The position numbers and the translations under genes are program-made. DNA of 10,205 nt, taken from the NCBI GenBank assembly GCA_002408385.1, contig DHSB01000145.1:1-10205 (forward strand). Direction: 5' to 3'. Numbering within the stretch: position 1 is the stretch's first letter; the number at the start of each line of letters is the position of its first letter. Below are positions 1 to 6,771 of this stretch, one piece after another. The notes under the pieces were generated by a model. It worked only from the letters and a program-made list of their open reading frames with translations, did no database searches and was not told where the DNA came from. This stretch comes from Myxococcales bacterium UBA5297 (GTDB lineage: Bacteria; Myxococcota; Myxococcia; Myxococcales; UBA5297).

Positions 1-6
1 AACGAC

Positions 7-12
7 TGTCAA
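7..12 (-). promoter_or_regulatory. Possible -35 hexamer pointing out of the left edge
   Basis: The minus strand reads TTGACA here, inside the 10-mer AGTTTGACAG (6-15). The same 10-mer occurs in front of spoVG at 1938-1947. A matching -10 would fall outside the window, so this is only half a promoter. It would drive a leftward gene beyond the edge. Confidence 0.3.
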
Positions 13-230
13 ACTCGGGTTCCACTGGTACGGTGTTTCGCCCGGGGTTCAAGCAGCCTTGTCGCCGACAAGCCCATCGGATGTTTCATCACCGGGAGGA
101 GGTGGGTCAGGAGTCCCCTGGAATCGAGGCCACCGCGGGCGCGCCCGAGCGCCAGTGTTCATGCAGGTCGGGGCCATGAGTTGGCAACCGCGCCAAATCC
201 GGGGAAATGCCAAAGTCTCGCTTTCGCGGC

Positions 231-259
231 CGGTATCGGGTTCTTGCCGAAACATACCG
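231..259 (-). terminator. Weak hairpin after prs, possible terminator
   Basis: CGGTAT (231-236) pairs with ATACCG (254-259). Inside it, CGG (237-239) pairs with CCG (247-249), leaving a 4-base bulge and a 7-base loop. It lies about 50 bases past the prs stop codon. No T-tract follows on the minus strand, so intrinsic termination is doubtful. Confidence 0.2.
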
Positions 260-311
260 CGGTGGGCCAGTCCAAATCCCTCGACCACGCTGGCACGAAG
301 CCTGGAGCGCT

Positions 312-1268
312 TTACACAAACAGCGACGAGAGGCTGTCTCCCTCGTGGATGCGCCGGATGGCCTCACCGAACAGCGGCGCGGTCGTCAGCGTCTTGATCC
401 TCCCCGACGCCCGCGCCTCCTCGGTGAGCGGGATGGTGTCGGTGAGCACCAGCGACTCGAGCGCCGACTCCTTGATGCGCCTGATCGCCGGGCCCGAGAG
501 TACGCCGTGAACCGCGTAGGCGTAGACCCGCTTGGCGCCCTTGTCGATCATCGCTTGCGCCGCCTGCGTCAAGGTCCCGGCCGTGTCGACCATGTCATCG
601 AGCAGGATGGCGACCTTGCCCTGGACGTCGCCGATGAGGTTCATGATTTCGGCGACGTTTGCCTTGGGCCGCCGCTTGTCGACGATGGCGATAGGGCAAC
701 CGAGCCGCTTCGAGTAGGCCCGGACGCGCTCGACGCCGCCCGCGTCCGGCGAAACCATCACGATCTCGTCCGGATCGGGGAAGGCCATCCGCAGATGCTC
801 GAGGAAGACGGGCGAGGCGTAGAGATGGTCGAAGGGGATATCGAAGAAGCCCTGAATCTGCCCGGCGTGCATGTCCATCGAGACGACACGGGTGACGCCC
901 GCGGTTGACAGCAGGTTCGCCACCAGCTTCGCGGTGATCGGCGTGCGCGGCGCGACCTTGCGGTCCTGGCGGCTGTATCCGTAGTAGGGCAGCACGGCGA
1001 CGATGGCGCTCGCGGAGGCGCGCTTGAGCGCGTCGCACATAATCAGCAGCTCCATCAGGTGGTCGTTCGCCGGAGCGCAGGTCGGCTGAACGATGAACGT
1101 CTCGCACCCGCGCACGTTCTCGCCTATCTCGACGTTGATCTCTCCATCGGAAAACCGCGTCACCTCCGCCTTGGAGAGGGCGGTTCCCAGATAGCTGGCA
1201 ATGTCCTCGGCCAAGCGCGCATTCGCCCGCCCCGAGAAGATCTTCATTGCCCGACCGTTCGCTTGCAT
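312..1268 (-). CDS. prs: Ribose-phosphate pyrophosphokinase (PRPP synthetase)
   Basis: Cytosolic enzyme that transfers pyrophosphate from ATP to ribose-5-phosphate. It makes PRPP, the precursor of purine, pyrimidine, NAD, histidine and tryptophan synthesis. The 318-residue product is full length. Visible family signatures are the ATP-binding segment YSRQDRK (98-104), the metal and catalytic region [12 protein letters not shown] (131-142) with the conserved His134, the flexible-loop segment [11 protein letters not shown] (197-207), and the PRPP-binding loop [11 protein letters not shown] (224-234). ATG at 1268 gives 318 residues. The in-frame ATG at 1247 gives 311, closer to the usual 310-315, and neither has a good ribosome-binding site, so the start is uncertain. 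The gene follows spoVG on the same strand after 290 bases, an arrangement familiar from deltaproteobacteria and Firmicutes. The wide gap and a TTGACA at 1351-1356 suggest its own promoter. Confidence 0.97.
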   Translation of the reverse strand: MQANGRAMKIFSGRANARLAEDIASYLGTALSKAEVTRFSDGEINVEIGENVRGCETFIVQPTCAPANDHLMELLIMCDALKRASASAIVAVLPYYGYSRQDRKVAPRTPITAKLVANLLSTAGVTRVVSMDMHAGQIQGFFDIPFDHLYASPVFLEHLRMAFPDPDEIVMVSPDAGGVERVRAYSKRLGCPIAIVDKRRPKANVAEIMNLIGDVQGKVAILLDDMVDTAGTLTQAAQAMIDKGAKRVYAYAVHGVLSGPAIRRIKESALESLVLTDTIPLTEEARASGRIKTLTTAPLFGEAIRRIHEGDSLSSLFV

Positions 1269-1327
1269 GGCTCAAAGCCCCCGGCGCGATTGTGCTTGGA
1301 AAGCGTCCACCGATTCCCACGCGCCTT

Positions 1328-1356
1328 CCAATGCGCTGGCAAACCAGGCTTGTCAA
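1328..1356 (-). promoter_or_regulatory. Candidate prs promoter
   Basis: An exact TTGACA (minus strand, 1356 to 1351) lies in the spoVG-prs gap. After 17 bases comes CATTGG (1333 to 1328), a poor -10. Transcription would begin near 1320, giving a leader of about 50-70 bases. The -35 is perfect but the -10 is weak, so confidence is limited. Confidence 0.35.
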
Positions 1357-1558
1357 CGCTCAAACACAACCGCCGGCCAGGGCTCGAAGCCCGGAGCGCG
1401 CCGACCCGACGATGCAGCGCCAAGCTGCCGGAGGGTTCGCTCAGAGCGCCTCCCGTGCCGCCACGCCTCTGAAGCCAGCACCTCGGAGGGCCGGGCTCCA
1501 GGCTCAGGCCAAGCCGTCCGCAGCGCCCGGACAAGGTCGACCGGCGAGGGCGGCTTGC

Positions 1559-1855
1559 CTAATCGTCGAAGCTCGTTGGATCGCCGCCTTGGAGCGCTAC
1601 CCGCTTCAGCTCGCGGTCGTACTCGGCGAGGATGACCCGCTCCATTTTCTGGCGAGTCTCGACGTTGAGCGGGTGGGCGATGTCCTTGAAGGTGCCGTCT
1701 TTGCGGCGCTTGGCAGGCATGGCGATGAACAGCCCGCTGTTGCCGTTGATCACCTTCAGATCGCGGACAACAAAGCAGCCGTCGAGCGTAATGGTGACAT
1801 AGGCCTTCAGCTTGTCTTCGTTCACCGGATAGACGCGAACCTCGGTGATATCCAT
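1559..1855 (-). CDS. spoVG: SpoVG-family nucleic-acid-binding regulator
   Basis: A 98-residue protein of the SpoVG family, small RNA- and DNA-binding regulators first named for Bacillus sporulation but widespread in non-sporulating bacteria. The family hallmarks are visible: N-terminal MDITEVRVYPV, the central VINGNSGLFIAMP block (about 35-47), and KDIAHPLN (57-64). The basic stretch AKRRK (48-52), between the MP and DIAHP motifs, corresponds to the family's nucleic-acid-binding surface. ATG at 1855 is chosen because it begins at the conserved N-terminus and has GGAGG at 1864-1868, eight bases upstream. The open frame extends upstream to 1930, but those 25 residues fit no family member. Its place upstream of prs on the same strand matches many deltaproteobacteria. 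Which transcripts it controls cannot be read here. Nothing else in the window points to sporulation. Confidence 0.95.
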   Translation of the reverse strand: MDITEVRVYPVNEDKLKAYVTITLDGCFVVRDLKVINGNSGLFIAMPAKRRKDGTFKDIAHPLNVETRQKMERVILAEYDRELKRVALQGGDPTSFDD

Positions 1856-1862
1856 GGCGATT

Positions 1863-1870
1863 TCCTCCCC
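1863..1870 (-). promoter_or_regulatory. Strong ribosome-binding site of spoVG
   Basis: The minus strand reads GGGGAGGA here. Its GGAGG core is separated from ATG at 1855 by eight bases. It fixes the start at 1855 against the longer open frame from 1930, and it is the clearest Shine-Dalgarno sequence in the window. Confidence 0.75.
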
Positions 1871-1915
1871 GGGTGCGTAGGAACCCCCCACGCCAGGTTC
1901 GCGAGGCAGCCTGTC

Positions 1916-1944
1916 CGGTAACATGGCCAAATACCTGCTGTCAA
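1916..1944 (-). promoter_or_regulatory. Candidate spoVG promoter
   Basis: An exact TTGACA (minus strand, 1944 to 1939) is followed after 17 bases by TTACCG, or after 18 by TACCGG. Both are weak -10 matches. The expected start near 1908 leaves a leader of about 50 bases containing the strong ribosome-binding site. The surrounding 10-mer AGTTTGACAG recurs at 6-15. Confidence 0.4.
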
Positions 1945-1987
1945 ACTGTGCCCGGCGACCTGATGAGGGCGCGGCCTCGTGTCCGGG

Positions 1988-2356
1988 TCAGGGTAGCGTG
2001 CCGGCTCGACTGAGAACCTCGGTTCCCACGAGGAGCAGATGGTAGACGATCACCGCCGAGTAAGCCGATAGGCACACCAGCAACGCCATCGCGGGCAACA
2101 GCCTCCGCCGCCCCATCCACAGCGCCAGGGTCCCGAGGTCGACAAGCGCCAGCTTGACGGCCAAGAAAACTCCCGGCGAGGTCTCCCAGGCCGCGCGCAT
2201 CAACGGGTTGGCCTCGGTCATCAGGCCGGTGGCAAGAAACGCGTTGGTGAAGGCCGCGTCGAGCAGGTTGAGCACCAAAAGCGCGAGCACCGGGCCCAAT
2301 CCGCGCCACCTGCGCCGAAGAGCCGCCCTTGCGGCCCAGTCGCTTCGCCGCCTCAC
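1988..2356 (-). CDS. Small membrane protein, DUF5658-like
   Basis: A 122-residue protein of unknown function. After an Arg-rich cytoplasmic start (RRRSDWAARAALRRRWRG), three hydrophobic segments are visible at about 20-43, 62-80 and 85-111. Between the first two lies a D-x3-T motif (Asp33, Thr37) followed by G44 and EANP (48-51). I associate this pattern, with a conserved Lys in the second helix (K68 here), with the DUF5658 family of small inner-membrane proteins. That assignment is from memory of the motif and not from a search. The start used is GTG at 2356. AAGGG lies almost against it, so initiation is not well supported, but the following residues are needed for the first membrane segment. 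It diverges from tdk and precedes spoVG on the same strand with 132 bases between, enough for the separate spoVG promoter. Confidence 0.7.
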   Translation of the reverse strand: MRRRSDWAARAALRRRWRGLGPVLALLVLNLLDAAFTNAFLATGLMTEANPLMRAAWETSPGVFLAVKLALVDLGTLALWMGRRRLLPAMALLVCLSAYSAVIVYHLLLVGTEVLSRAGTLP

Positions 2357-2472
2357 CCCTTCTCGCCCGCGGCCGTCCGCCGCTACGAGAACAGGCCTTC
2401 AAGGGCTGCGCCACGCCGGCGGCTGCCCCCCCGGAAGAAGGCGAGCAGTAACGGGGCTGTACAGTCGCTCGC

Positions 2473-2501
2473 TTGACACATCCGGCCCCGCCGCCCATCA
2501 T
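2473..2501 (+). promoter_or_regulatory. Candidate tdk promoter
   Basis: Exact TTGACA (2473-2478), a 17-base spacer, then CATCAT (2496-2501), which keeps the key A at position 2 and T at position 6 of a -10. Transcription would start near 2508, about 28 bases before ATG 2536. This also argues against translation from the TTG at 2473, which is the first codon of the longer open frame and lies inside the -35. Confidence 0.5.
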
Positions 2502-2526
2502 CCCGCGCCGCCGAAGAAACCTCAGC

Positions 2527-2530
2527 GGAG
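2527..2530 (+). promoter_or_regulatory. Ribosome-binding site deciding the tdk start
   Basis: GGAG lies five bases before ATG 2536. The TTG at 2473 has no comparable site. Confidence 0.5.
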
Positions 2531-2535
2531 CGGAA

Positions 2536-3132
2536 ATGCTCGGTTTTCCCAGGAATGTCGGCTGGATCGAGGTCATCTGCGGCTCGATGTTCTCGGGCAA
2601 GACCGAGGAGCTCATCCGCCGCCTCAAGCGCGCGCAGATCGCCCAGCTCAAGGTGCAGATCTTCAAGCCGCGTCTCGACGACCGCTATGACACCAGCCGC
2701 ATCTGCAGCCACTCGGATCAGCGCCTCGAGTCGGTGGCCATCGAGCGCGCCGAGGAGATCTTGCGGCTGCTCAAGCCGGACACGCAGGTGGTCGGCATCG
2801 ACGAGGTGCAGTTTCTCGGGCCCGAGGTCGTCGCCGTCTGCGAGTTGCTCGCACAGAAGGGCCTGCGGATAATCTGCGCCGGGCTCGACCAGGATTACCT
2901 CGGCAAGCCCTTCGAGCCGATGCCGCAGCTTCTGGCGATAGCCGAGTACATCACCAAGGAGCTCGCGATCTGCGTGGTCTGTGGGAACCCGGCCAACCGC
3001 TCGCAGCGCATCATCAGCGACAGCGCGCGGGTCGTCGTCGGCGCGGCCGGCGCTTATGAGGCCCGTTGCAGGAAGTGCTTCGTTCCCGAGCCGGTCGAAG
3101 CGACGGCGCCGCAGAACCTCAGGCTGCTCTGA
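2536..3132 (+). CDS. tdk: Thymidine kinase, type II (TK1-like)
   Basis: Cytosolic salvage enzyme that phosphorylates thymidine (and deoxyuridine) to the monophosphate with ATP. From ATG 2536 it is 198 residues, typical of the family. Visible features are the P-loop [11 protein letters not shown] (16-26), IDEVQF with the Walker-B Asp and the catalytic Glu that follows it, the lid/substrate segment with [11 protein letters not shown], and a zinc ribbon made by CVVCG and the later CRKC pair. All key residues appear intact. The open frame continues upstream to a TTG at 2473, adding 21 Pro/Arg-rich residues. I reject that start because a promoter-like TTGACA sits exactly there and a GGAG precedes the ATG. 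It is a single-gene unit, divergent from the DUF5658-like gene. A nucleoside phosphorylase acting on the same substrate lies in this window at 8280-9584. Confidence 0.96.
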   Translation: MLGFPRNVGWIEVICGSMFSGKTEELIRRLKRAQIAQLKVQIFKPRLDDRYDTSRICSHSDQRLESVAIERAEEILRLLKPDTQVVGIDEVQFLGPEVVAVCELLAQKGLRIICAGLDQDYLGKPFEPMPQLLAIAEYITKELAICVVCGNPANRSQRIISDSARVVVGAAGAYEARCRKCFVPEPVEATAPQNLRLL

Positions 3133-3210
3133 GCTTGGTCGCGTTCTGGCGTCGGCTCGGCCGCCTTCGCTGGCGCGGAAGCGGTGTCGACGAGTCCCGC
3201 GAATGACCGG

Positions 3211-3248
3211 TCAAGAGCTGTCGGGACAACTCCTTGAGCTCGGCCCGC
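3211..3248 (+). repeat. Left arm of 38-bp inverted repeat
   Basis: The reverse complement of these bases matches 3430-3467 at 34 of 38 positions, aligned without gaps. Four further matches occur in the next six bases outward. The two arms bracket a 257-bp segment. No flanking target-site duplication was found. Confidence 0.8.
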
Positions 3249-3328
3249 CCCCCTCTGGTCACCTCGGGCAAAGTTGAGAGGCGCGAGCATGGGCCGAGCC
3301 TGCGAGGCCACAAGACAAGGAGCCCTTC

Positions 3329-3361
3329 AGCTCCGCTCCCGCCGCTCGCGGGTCGGGAGCT
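3329..3361. repeat. Central hairpin between the two repeat arms
   Basis: AGCTCC (3329-3334) pairs with GGAGCT (3356-3361). Inside, CCCGC (3338-3342) pairs with GCGGG (3348-3352) around a 5-base loop, with a 3-by-3 internal loop between the stems. Its centre is about six bases from the centre of the 3211-3467 inverted repeat. Confidence 0.6.
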
Positions 3362-3429
3362 ACGTTTCAGGGCGAGCGGAACCGAGGGAGTCGAAGAACG
3401 ATTTCTCGACGGCTCTTCAGCTCAAGAGC

Positions 3430-3467
3430 GCGGGCCGAGCTCAGGGAGCTTTCCCGACACCTCTTGA
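3430..3467 (-). repeat. Right arm of 38-bp inverted repeat
   Basis: Matches the reverse complement of 3211-3248 with four mismatches. This arm also carries its own palindrome: GCTCAAGAG (3420-3428) pairs perfectly with CTCTTGAGC (3461-3469). Each copy may therefore be a REP-like palindromic unit and not a transposon end. Confidence 0.8.
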
Positions 3468-3624
3468 GCGGACTCGGCCTGTGCCCCTCGCCCGCGGACA
3501 GGCTCTCTGTCGCTCGACCGCTCCTTACGGCCAGGCGACCCTTCGGCCGTTCGCCCTCGGCGCGCCCTCGGGGAAGGGAACCGGCCGAGCGCGGGTTTTC
3601 GCCCAGGTAAGTGCCGAACATCCC

Positions 3625-3654
3625 TGAGCAATCCCTCGACGGTTCGGCTACGAT
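3625..3654 (+). promoter_or_regulatory. Weak candidate promoter of the histidine kinase operon
   Basis: TACGAT (3649-3654) matches four of six -10 positions. Eighteen bases upstream lies TGAGCA, a poor -35. A start near 3661 would leave only about nine bases before ATG 3670, which has no clear Shine-Dalgarno sequence. Confidence 0.25.
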
Positions 3655-3669
3655 GCCGCGCCTGAGCGC

Positions 3670-5220
3670 ATGAACCTGACCCTCGCCACGCGCATCTTCC
3701 TCGGCTACGCGATCGTGACGCTGACCTTCGGCGCGGTGTCCATCTACAGCGTCGTGCAGCTCCACGCGATCGGCCGGGAGATCCGGCTCGTCTCCGACGG
3801 CTACCTGCCGTTGGCCAAGGCCGTCGCCCAGATCGAGAGCTTCCACAAAAACCGTCAGCGCGACACCGAACGCCTGCTCGACGAGCGCGAGCCCGAGACC
3901 CAGCGCGCGCTCATCAAGCTCGCCCGGGTCTACTTTCCGCAGTTGATGCGCGAGAAGCTCGCGGCCGCCTCGGGCATCGCCCACGGGGCGCGCGAGCGGG
4001 CCCTCGCCGCCGAGCGGCCGTTTCTCGAAGGCCTGGTCGCCCGCCATGAGGAGCTGTCGAACCTCTACGAAGACTACGAGCAGGCCTGCAACAAGCTCTT
4101 CTCGGTCATCGAGACCTCCGGCGGCGCGGTGCGCGGCAGCGAGCCCGTGCGGGCGGTCGTCGCCCTCGAGAAGCGCATCGACCGCGAGATCAAGGTGCTC
4201 GGACTGATGCTCGATCAGCGGGTCGCCGAACGCGTCGGCGCCGCCGAGCAGCGCGAGCGCCGGAGCGCCTGGGCGATCATCGCCCTCTCGCTCTTTGCCA
4301 TCGCGCTCGCCCTGATCGCCACGGCCATGGCGGGCCGGCTGCTCGCGCCCATCCGCACCCTGACCGGCGCGGTGACCCGCATTGGCCTGGGCGACTACTC
4401 GGCCGAGGTTCCCCTGTCGGCCAAGGACGAGATCGGCGTGCTCGCCCGCGAGTTCAACGCGATGGCCAAGGCCCTGCGCGAGCGCGAGCGCCAACTCGAG
4501 GAGAAGCAGGAGGCGCTCGTGCGCGCCGAGAGACTCGCGGCCATCGGCCGCATCAGCGCCCAGATCACCCACGAGATCCGCAACCCCCTCACCTCCATCG
4601 GCCTGAACACCGAGCTGCTCGACGAGGCCCTCGAGGAGAGCAGCTCGAGCGCCGAGAGCCGCCAGCTCGTCAAGGCGATCGGCCACGAGGTCGACCGCCT
4701 CGTCGAGATCACCGAGCAGTACCTGAAGTTCGCCCGCTTCCCGAAGCCGGTGCTCGAGCCGGCCGACCCCAACGTGCTCATCGAGGCCGTGCTCGACTTC
4801 CACGAGGAGGAGTTCACCCGCGCCGGAGTGCGCCTCGAATGCGCGCTCGCGCAGGACTGCCCGCCGGTCGTCTGCGACCAGGGCCAGATCCGCCAGGTGC
4901 TCCTCAACCTGCTGCGCAACAGCCGCGAAGCGCTCGTCCACGGGGGCACCATCCGCGTCGAGACCCGACCGCTCGTCACCCAGGTCGAGCTCGCGCTCGC
5001 CGACGACGGCCCGGGCATCCCGCCCGAAGGGCTCGCGCACCTGTTCGACCCCTTCTTCTCGACCAAGGACCGCGGCACGGGCCTGGGCCTGGCGCTCACC
5101 CAGCAGATCATCGCCGAGCACGGCGGCGAGATCCGCTGCGAGAGCGAGCTCGGCCGCGGCACCCGCTTCCTCATCCGCCTGCGGCGCGCGGCCACCGCTC
5201 CCGCAACCCGAACGGCCTGA
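3670..5220 (+). CDS. Orphan membrane sensor histidine kinase
   Basis: A 516-residue two-component sensor kinase that should autophosphorylate on His and pass the phosphate to a response regulator. In order: a membrane segment at about 8-28; a mostly helical periplasmic region (30-195) resembling a four-helix-bundle sensor; a second membrane segment (about 200-222); HAMP (about 220-272); a charged coiled coil (265-290); the H-box THEIRNPLTS with His301; the N-box QVLLNLLRNSREA (409-421) with Asn417; G1 DDGPG (445-449); F-box FDPFF (459-463); and G2 GTGLGL (469-474). All catalytic boxes are intact. No receiver domain or response regulator lies in the window, so its partner is elsewhere. The start ATG 3670 has no good ribosome-binding site. 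The M16 peptidase begins 21 bases after its stop, so the two are probably co-transcribed. The signal it senses cannot be inferred. Confidence 0.93.
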   Translation: MNLTLATRIFLGYAIVTLTFGAVSIYSVVQLHAIGREIRLVSDGYLPLAKAVAQIESFHKNRQRDTERLLDEREPETQRALIKLARVYFPQLMREKLAAASGIAHGARERALAAERPFLEGLVARHEELSNLYEDYEQACNKLFSVIETSGGAVRGSEPVRAVVALEKRIDREIKVLGLMLDQRVAERVGAAEQRERRSAWAIIALSLFAIALALIATAMAGRLLAPIRTLTGAVTRIGLGDYSAEVPLSAKDEIGVLAREFNAMAKALRERERQLEEKQEALVRAERLAAIGRISAQITHEIRNPLTSIGLNTELLDEALEESSSSAESRQLVKAIGHEVDRLVEITEQYLKFARFPKPVLEPADPNVLIEAVLDFHEEEFTRAGVRLECALAQDCPPVVCDQGQIRQVLLNLLRNSREALVHGGTIRVETRPLVTQVELALADDGPGIPPEGLAHLFDPFFSTKDRGTGLGLALTQQIIAEHGGEIRCESELGRGTRFLIRLRRAATAPATRTA

Positions 5221-5226
5221 CCCGCT

Positions 5227-5231
5227 AGGAG
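5227..5231 (+). promoter_or_regulatory. Ribosome-binding site supporting the TTG start of the M16 peptidase
   Basis: AGGAG lies ten bases before TTG 5242. This is slightly long spacing, but it is the only good site in the 21-base gap after the kinase stop codon. Confidence 0.5.
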
Positions 5232-5241
5232 TCGCTCAGCC

Positions 5242-6528
5242 TTGTACACGCGTCACCGCGACCTGCTCCCCAACGGCCTGCGCGTCGTCACCATCGACGT
5301 CCCCCACCTCCACAGCCTGATGCTCGCGGTCTATGTCCGGGTCGGCTCCCGGCACGAGACCCCGGAGAACAACGGAGTTTCGCACTTTCTCGAGCACATG
5401 TTCTTCCGCGGCAGCCGGCGCTATCCGGACAGCACGGTGATGAATGGGCTCGTCGAGGACGCCGGCGGCTGCCTCAACGGCATCACGATGCGCGATCAGA
5501 GCCTCTACTACACGCCCATCCACCCCCGGCACCTCGAGGTCGGCTTCGACGTGCTCGGCGACATCCTGACCGCTCCGCTGGTCGAAAACCTGGAGGTCGA
5601 GCGCGAGATCATCCTCGAAGAGATGATGGACGAGGTCGACGCGCAGGGCCGCGACATCGACCTGGGCAACCTCGCCAAACGGCTCGTCTACGGCGACCAC
5701 CCGCTCGCGCTCAAGATCGCCGGCACGACGAAGACGGTGCGCTCCTTGAGCCGCGAGCAACTGCGCGAGCACCACGCCCGCTTCTACACCGCCGGCAACA
5801 TGGTGGTCACCGCGGCCGGCCCTGTCCGCCGCGAGGCGGTGCTCGAGCAAGCCGCACGCTCCTTTGGCGGCGTGCCTGCCGGAGGCCCGATCAGCGAGCA
5901 GCCGCCGGCCTTTCCTCAGGGCGGTCCCCACTTCCTCTTCGTCGCCCACGACGAGAGCCAGACCGAGCTGCTGCTCAGCTTCCCCTGCGTGCCCGAGGAC
6001 CACCCGGACCATCTGCCGCTTAGCCTGATCCGCTCGGTGCTCGACGACGGGCTGACCTCGTGGCTGCCGCTGCACATCGTCGAGCGCCGCGGGCTCGCCT
6101 ATTCGGTGCGCGCGGGCATGGACATCTTCGACGACTCGGCGATCTTCGAGGTGGAAGCGGCCTGCACGCCGGCCAAGGTGATCCCGGTCTTCGAGGAGAT
6201 GGTGCGCCAGATAGCGCGGCTGCGCGACGAGCCGCTCGCCCCCGAGGAGCTCGACCGGGTACGCCGGCGCCACCGCATCGGCCTGGACTTCACCCTCGAT
6301 GACCTGAACGCGCTCGCCGGCTGGTACGGCGGCACCGAGCTGTTCCGGACCCCGGAGACCTTCGAGGAGCGGCTGGCCAAGCTCGAGCAAGTGACGCCGC
6401 AGCAGATTCAGGAGGTCGCGCGGCGCACCTTCACGCTCGAGAACCTCTACGTCTGCGCCGTGGGACCGGCCAAGGGCCGGGCCGAGGCGAAGCTGCAGAA
6501 GGCGGTGCACCAGGCGCCGCTGCGCTGA
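5242..6528 (+). CDS. M16 family zinc metallopeptidase
   Basis: A 428-residue M16B (mitochondrial-processing-peptidase-like) protein. The inverted zinc motif HFLEH is at 48-52, with Glu51 as the expected catalytic base. The third metal ligand should lie in the Glu-rich segment EREIILEE (120-127), and Glu127, 74 residues after His52, fits the family spacing. The C-terminal M16_C half contains ERRGLAYSV, corresponding to the Arg/Tyr substrate-binding motif. The active-site residues therefore look intact and both halves are present. It starts with TTG at 5242: the encoded YTRHRDLLPNGLRVV is the standard beginning of the family, and AGGAG lies upstream. No signal peptide is visible, so a cytosolic location is the default. 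It follows the histidine kinase by 21 bases in an apparent operon. Substrate unknown. Confidence 0.94.
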   Translation: MYTRHRDLLPNGLRVVTIDVPHLHSLMLAVYVRVGSRHETPENNGVSHFLEHMFFRGSRRYPDSTVMNGLVEDAGGCLNGITMRDQSLYYTPIHPRHLEVGFDVLGDILTAPLVENLEVEREIILEEMMDEVDAQGRDIDLGNLAKRLVYGDHPLALKIAGTTKTVRSLSREQLREHHARFYTAGNMVVTAAGPVRREAVLEQAARSFGGVPAGGPISEQPPAFPQGGPHFLFVAHDESQTELLLSFPCVPEDHPDHLPLSLIRSVLDDGLTSWLPLHIVERRGLAYSVRAGMDIFDDSAIFEVEAACTPAKVIPVFEEMVRQIARLRDEPLAPEELDRVRRRHRIGLDFTLDDLNALAGWYGGTELFRTPETFEERLAKLEQVTPQQIQEVARRTFTLENLYVCAVGPAKGRAEAKLQKAVHQAPLR

Positions 6529-6617
6529 CGGGAGTTGGGAGGGAAGAAGCAGGCTGCGGGCACGAGATGCTGCGCCCCTGCCAACCTGCCAACGATCGCC
6601 TGGATCCCCTCCGGAGG

Positions 6618-6653
6618 GCTGGCCTTCGCGGCGCCGCCGCCGGGAAGGCCAGC
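6618..6653. terminator. 10-bp perfect stem, possible bidirectional terminator
   Basis: GCTGGCCTTC (6618-6627) pairs with GAAGGCCAGC (6644-6653) around a 16-base GC-rich loop. A competing hairpin, GCCAGC/GCTGGC, uses its right arm and the bases just after it (6648-6665). It lies about 90 bases after the M16 stop. The absence of a T-tract makes rho-independent termination uncertain. Confidence 0.35.
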
Positions 6654-6745
6654 ACGAAGGCTGGCGCTCCGGGCCTTGGTATCGCGGCGGTGTAGCGCCC
6701 CAGGCCTCGGAAGGCCGATCTTCGTGCCGGCCGCCGGGTACCCTC

Positions 6746-6771
6746 GAATCGGCCGCGCCTCTGCCCGATTC
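6746..6771. repeat. 7-bp inverted repeat
   Basis: GAATCGG (6746-6752) and CCGATTC (6765-6771) pair perfectly around a 12-base loop, on the side nearer the TPR gene's stop codon. Could be the end structure for that gene's transcript; no T-run follows. Confidence 0.35.

Larger units (their letters stand above)
1..311. other. Gene-free region downstream of prs
   Basis: No convincing coding sequence, tRNA or known RNA is visible here. Open frames on both strands give Arg/Pro-rich translations without recognisable motifs. The stretch holds several small hairpins: CTTGTC/GACAAG at 58-72 with a 3-base loop, TTGGC/GCCAA at 181-196, and CGGTAT/ATACCG at 231-259 with an inner CGG/CCG pairing. The last lies about 50 bases beyond the prs stop and could help end its transcript, but no T-run follows it on the minus strand. 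In deltaproteobacteria prs is usually followed by the gene for ribosomal protein L25. That gene is not in these bases and, if present, begins beyond the left edge. Confidence 0.6.
3133..3669. other. Gene-free region with inverted-repeat element
   Basis: These 537 bases between tdk and the histidine kinase show no recognisable protein or RNA. Open frames crossing it give Arg/Ser/Pro-rich translations lacking domains, and a long antisense frame simply continues the shadow of the kinase gene. What it does hold is repeat structure: a 38-bp inverted repeat (3211-3248 and 3430-3467), a central hairpin (3329-3361), a weak hairpin at 3391-3409 and GACAG/CTGTC near 3497-3511. The last bases (3625-3669) may contain the kinase promoter. 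Confidence 0.6.

Noticed and set aside
1..100. Possible tRNA suggested by GGGGTTCAAG near 45-54
   Set aside because: The bases after the T-loop-like word do not complete a T arm, and no acceptor or anticodon stem can be built around it on either strand.
49..288. 79-codon minus-strand open frame downstream of prs
   Set aside because: No motif, composition dominated by Pro, Arg and Gly, and no ribosome-binding site. Not ribosomal protein L25, which might be expected here.
1269..1558. Possible tRNA or small gene in the spoVG-prs gap
   Set aside because: GGAGGGTTCGCTC near 1429 lacks the T-loop pattern and no cloverleaf forms. Only small hairpins such as GGGCT/AGCCC are seen, so it is treated as the prs upstream region.
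1856..1930. Longer spoVG starting at 1930
   Set aside because: The conserved family N-terminus begins at the ATG at 1855, which has a strong ribosome-binding site. The extra 25 residues would be unique.
2473..2535. TTG start for thymidine kinase giving 21 extra residues
   Set aside because: The TTG is part of an exact TTGACA with a suitable -10, the added residues are Pro/Arg-rich and atypical, and ATG 2536 has a GGAG five bases upstream.
3367..5121. 584-codon minus-strand open frame opposite the histidine kinase
   Set aside because: Antisense shadow of a gene whose kinase motifs are all intact. The translation is low-complexity and charged.
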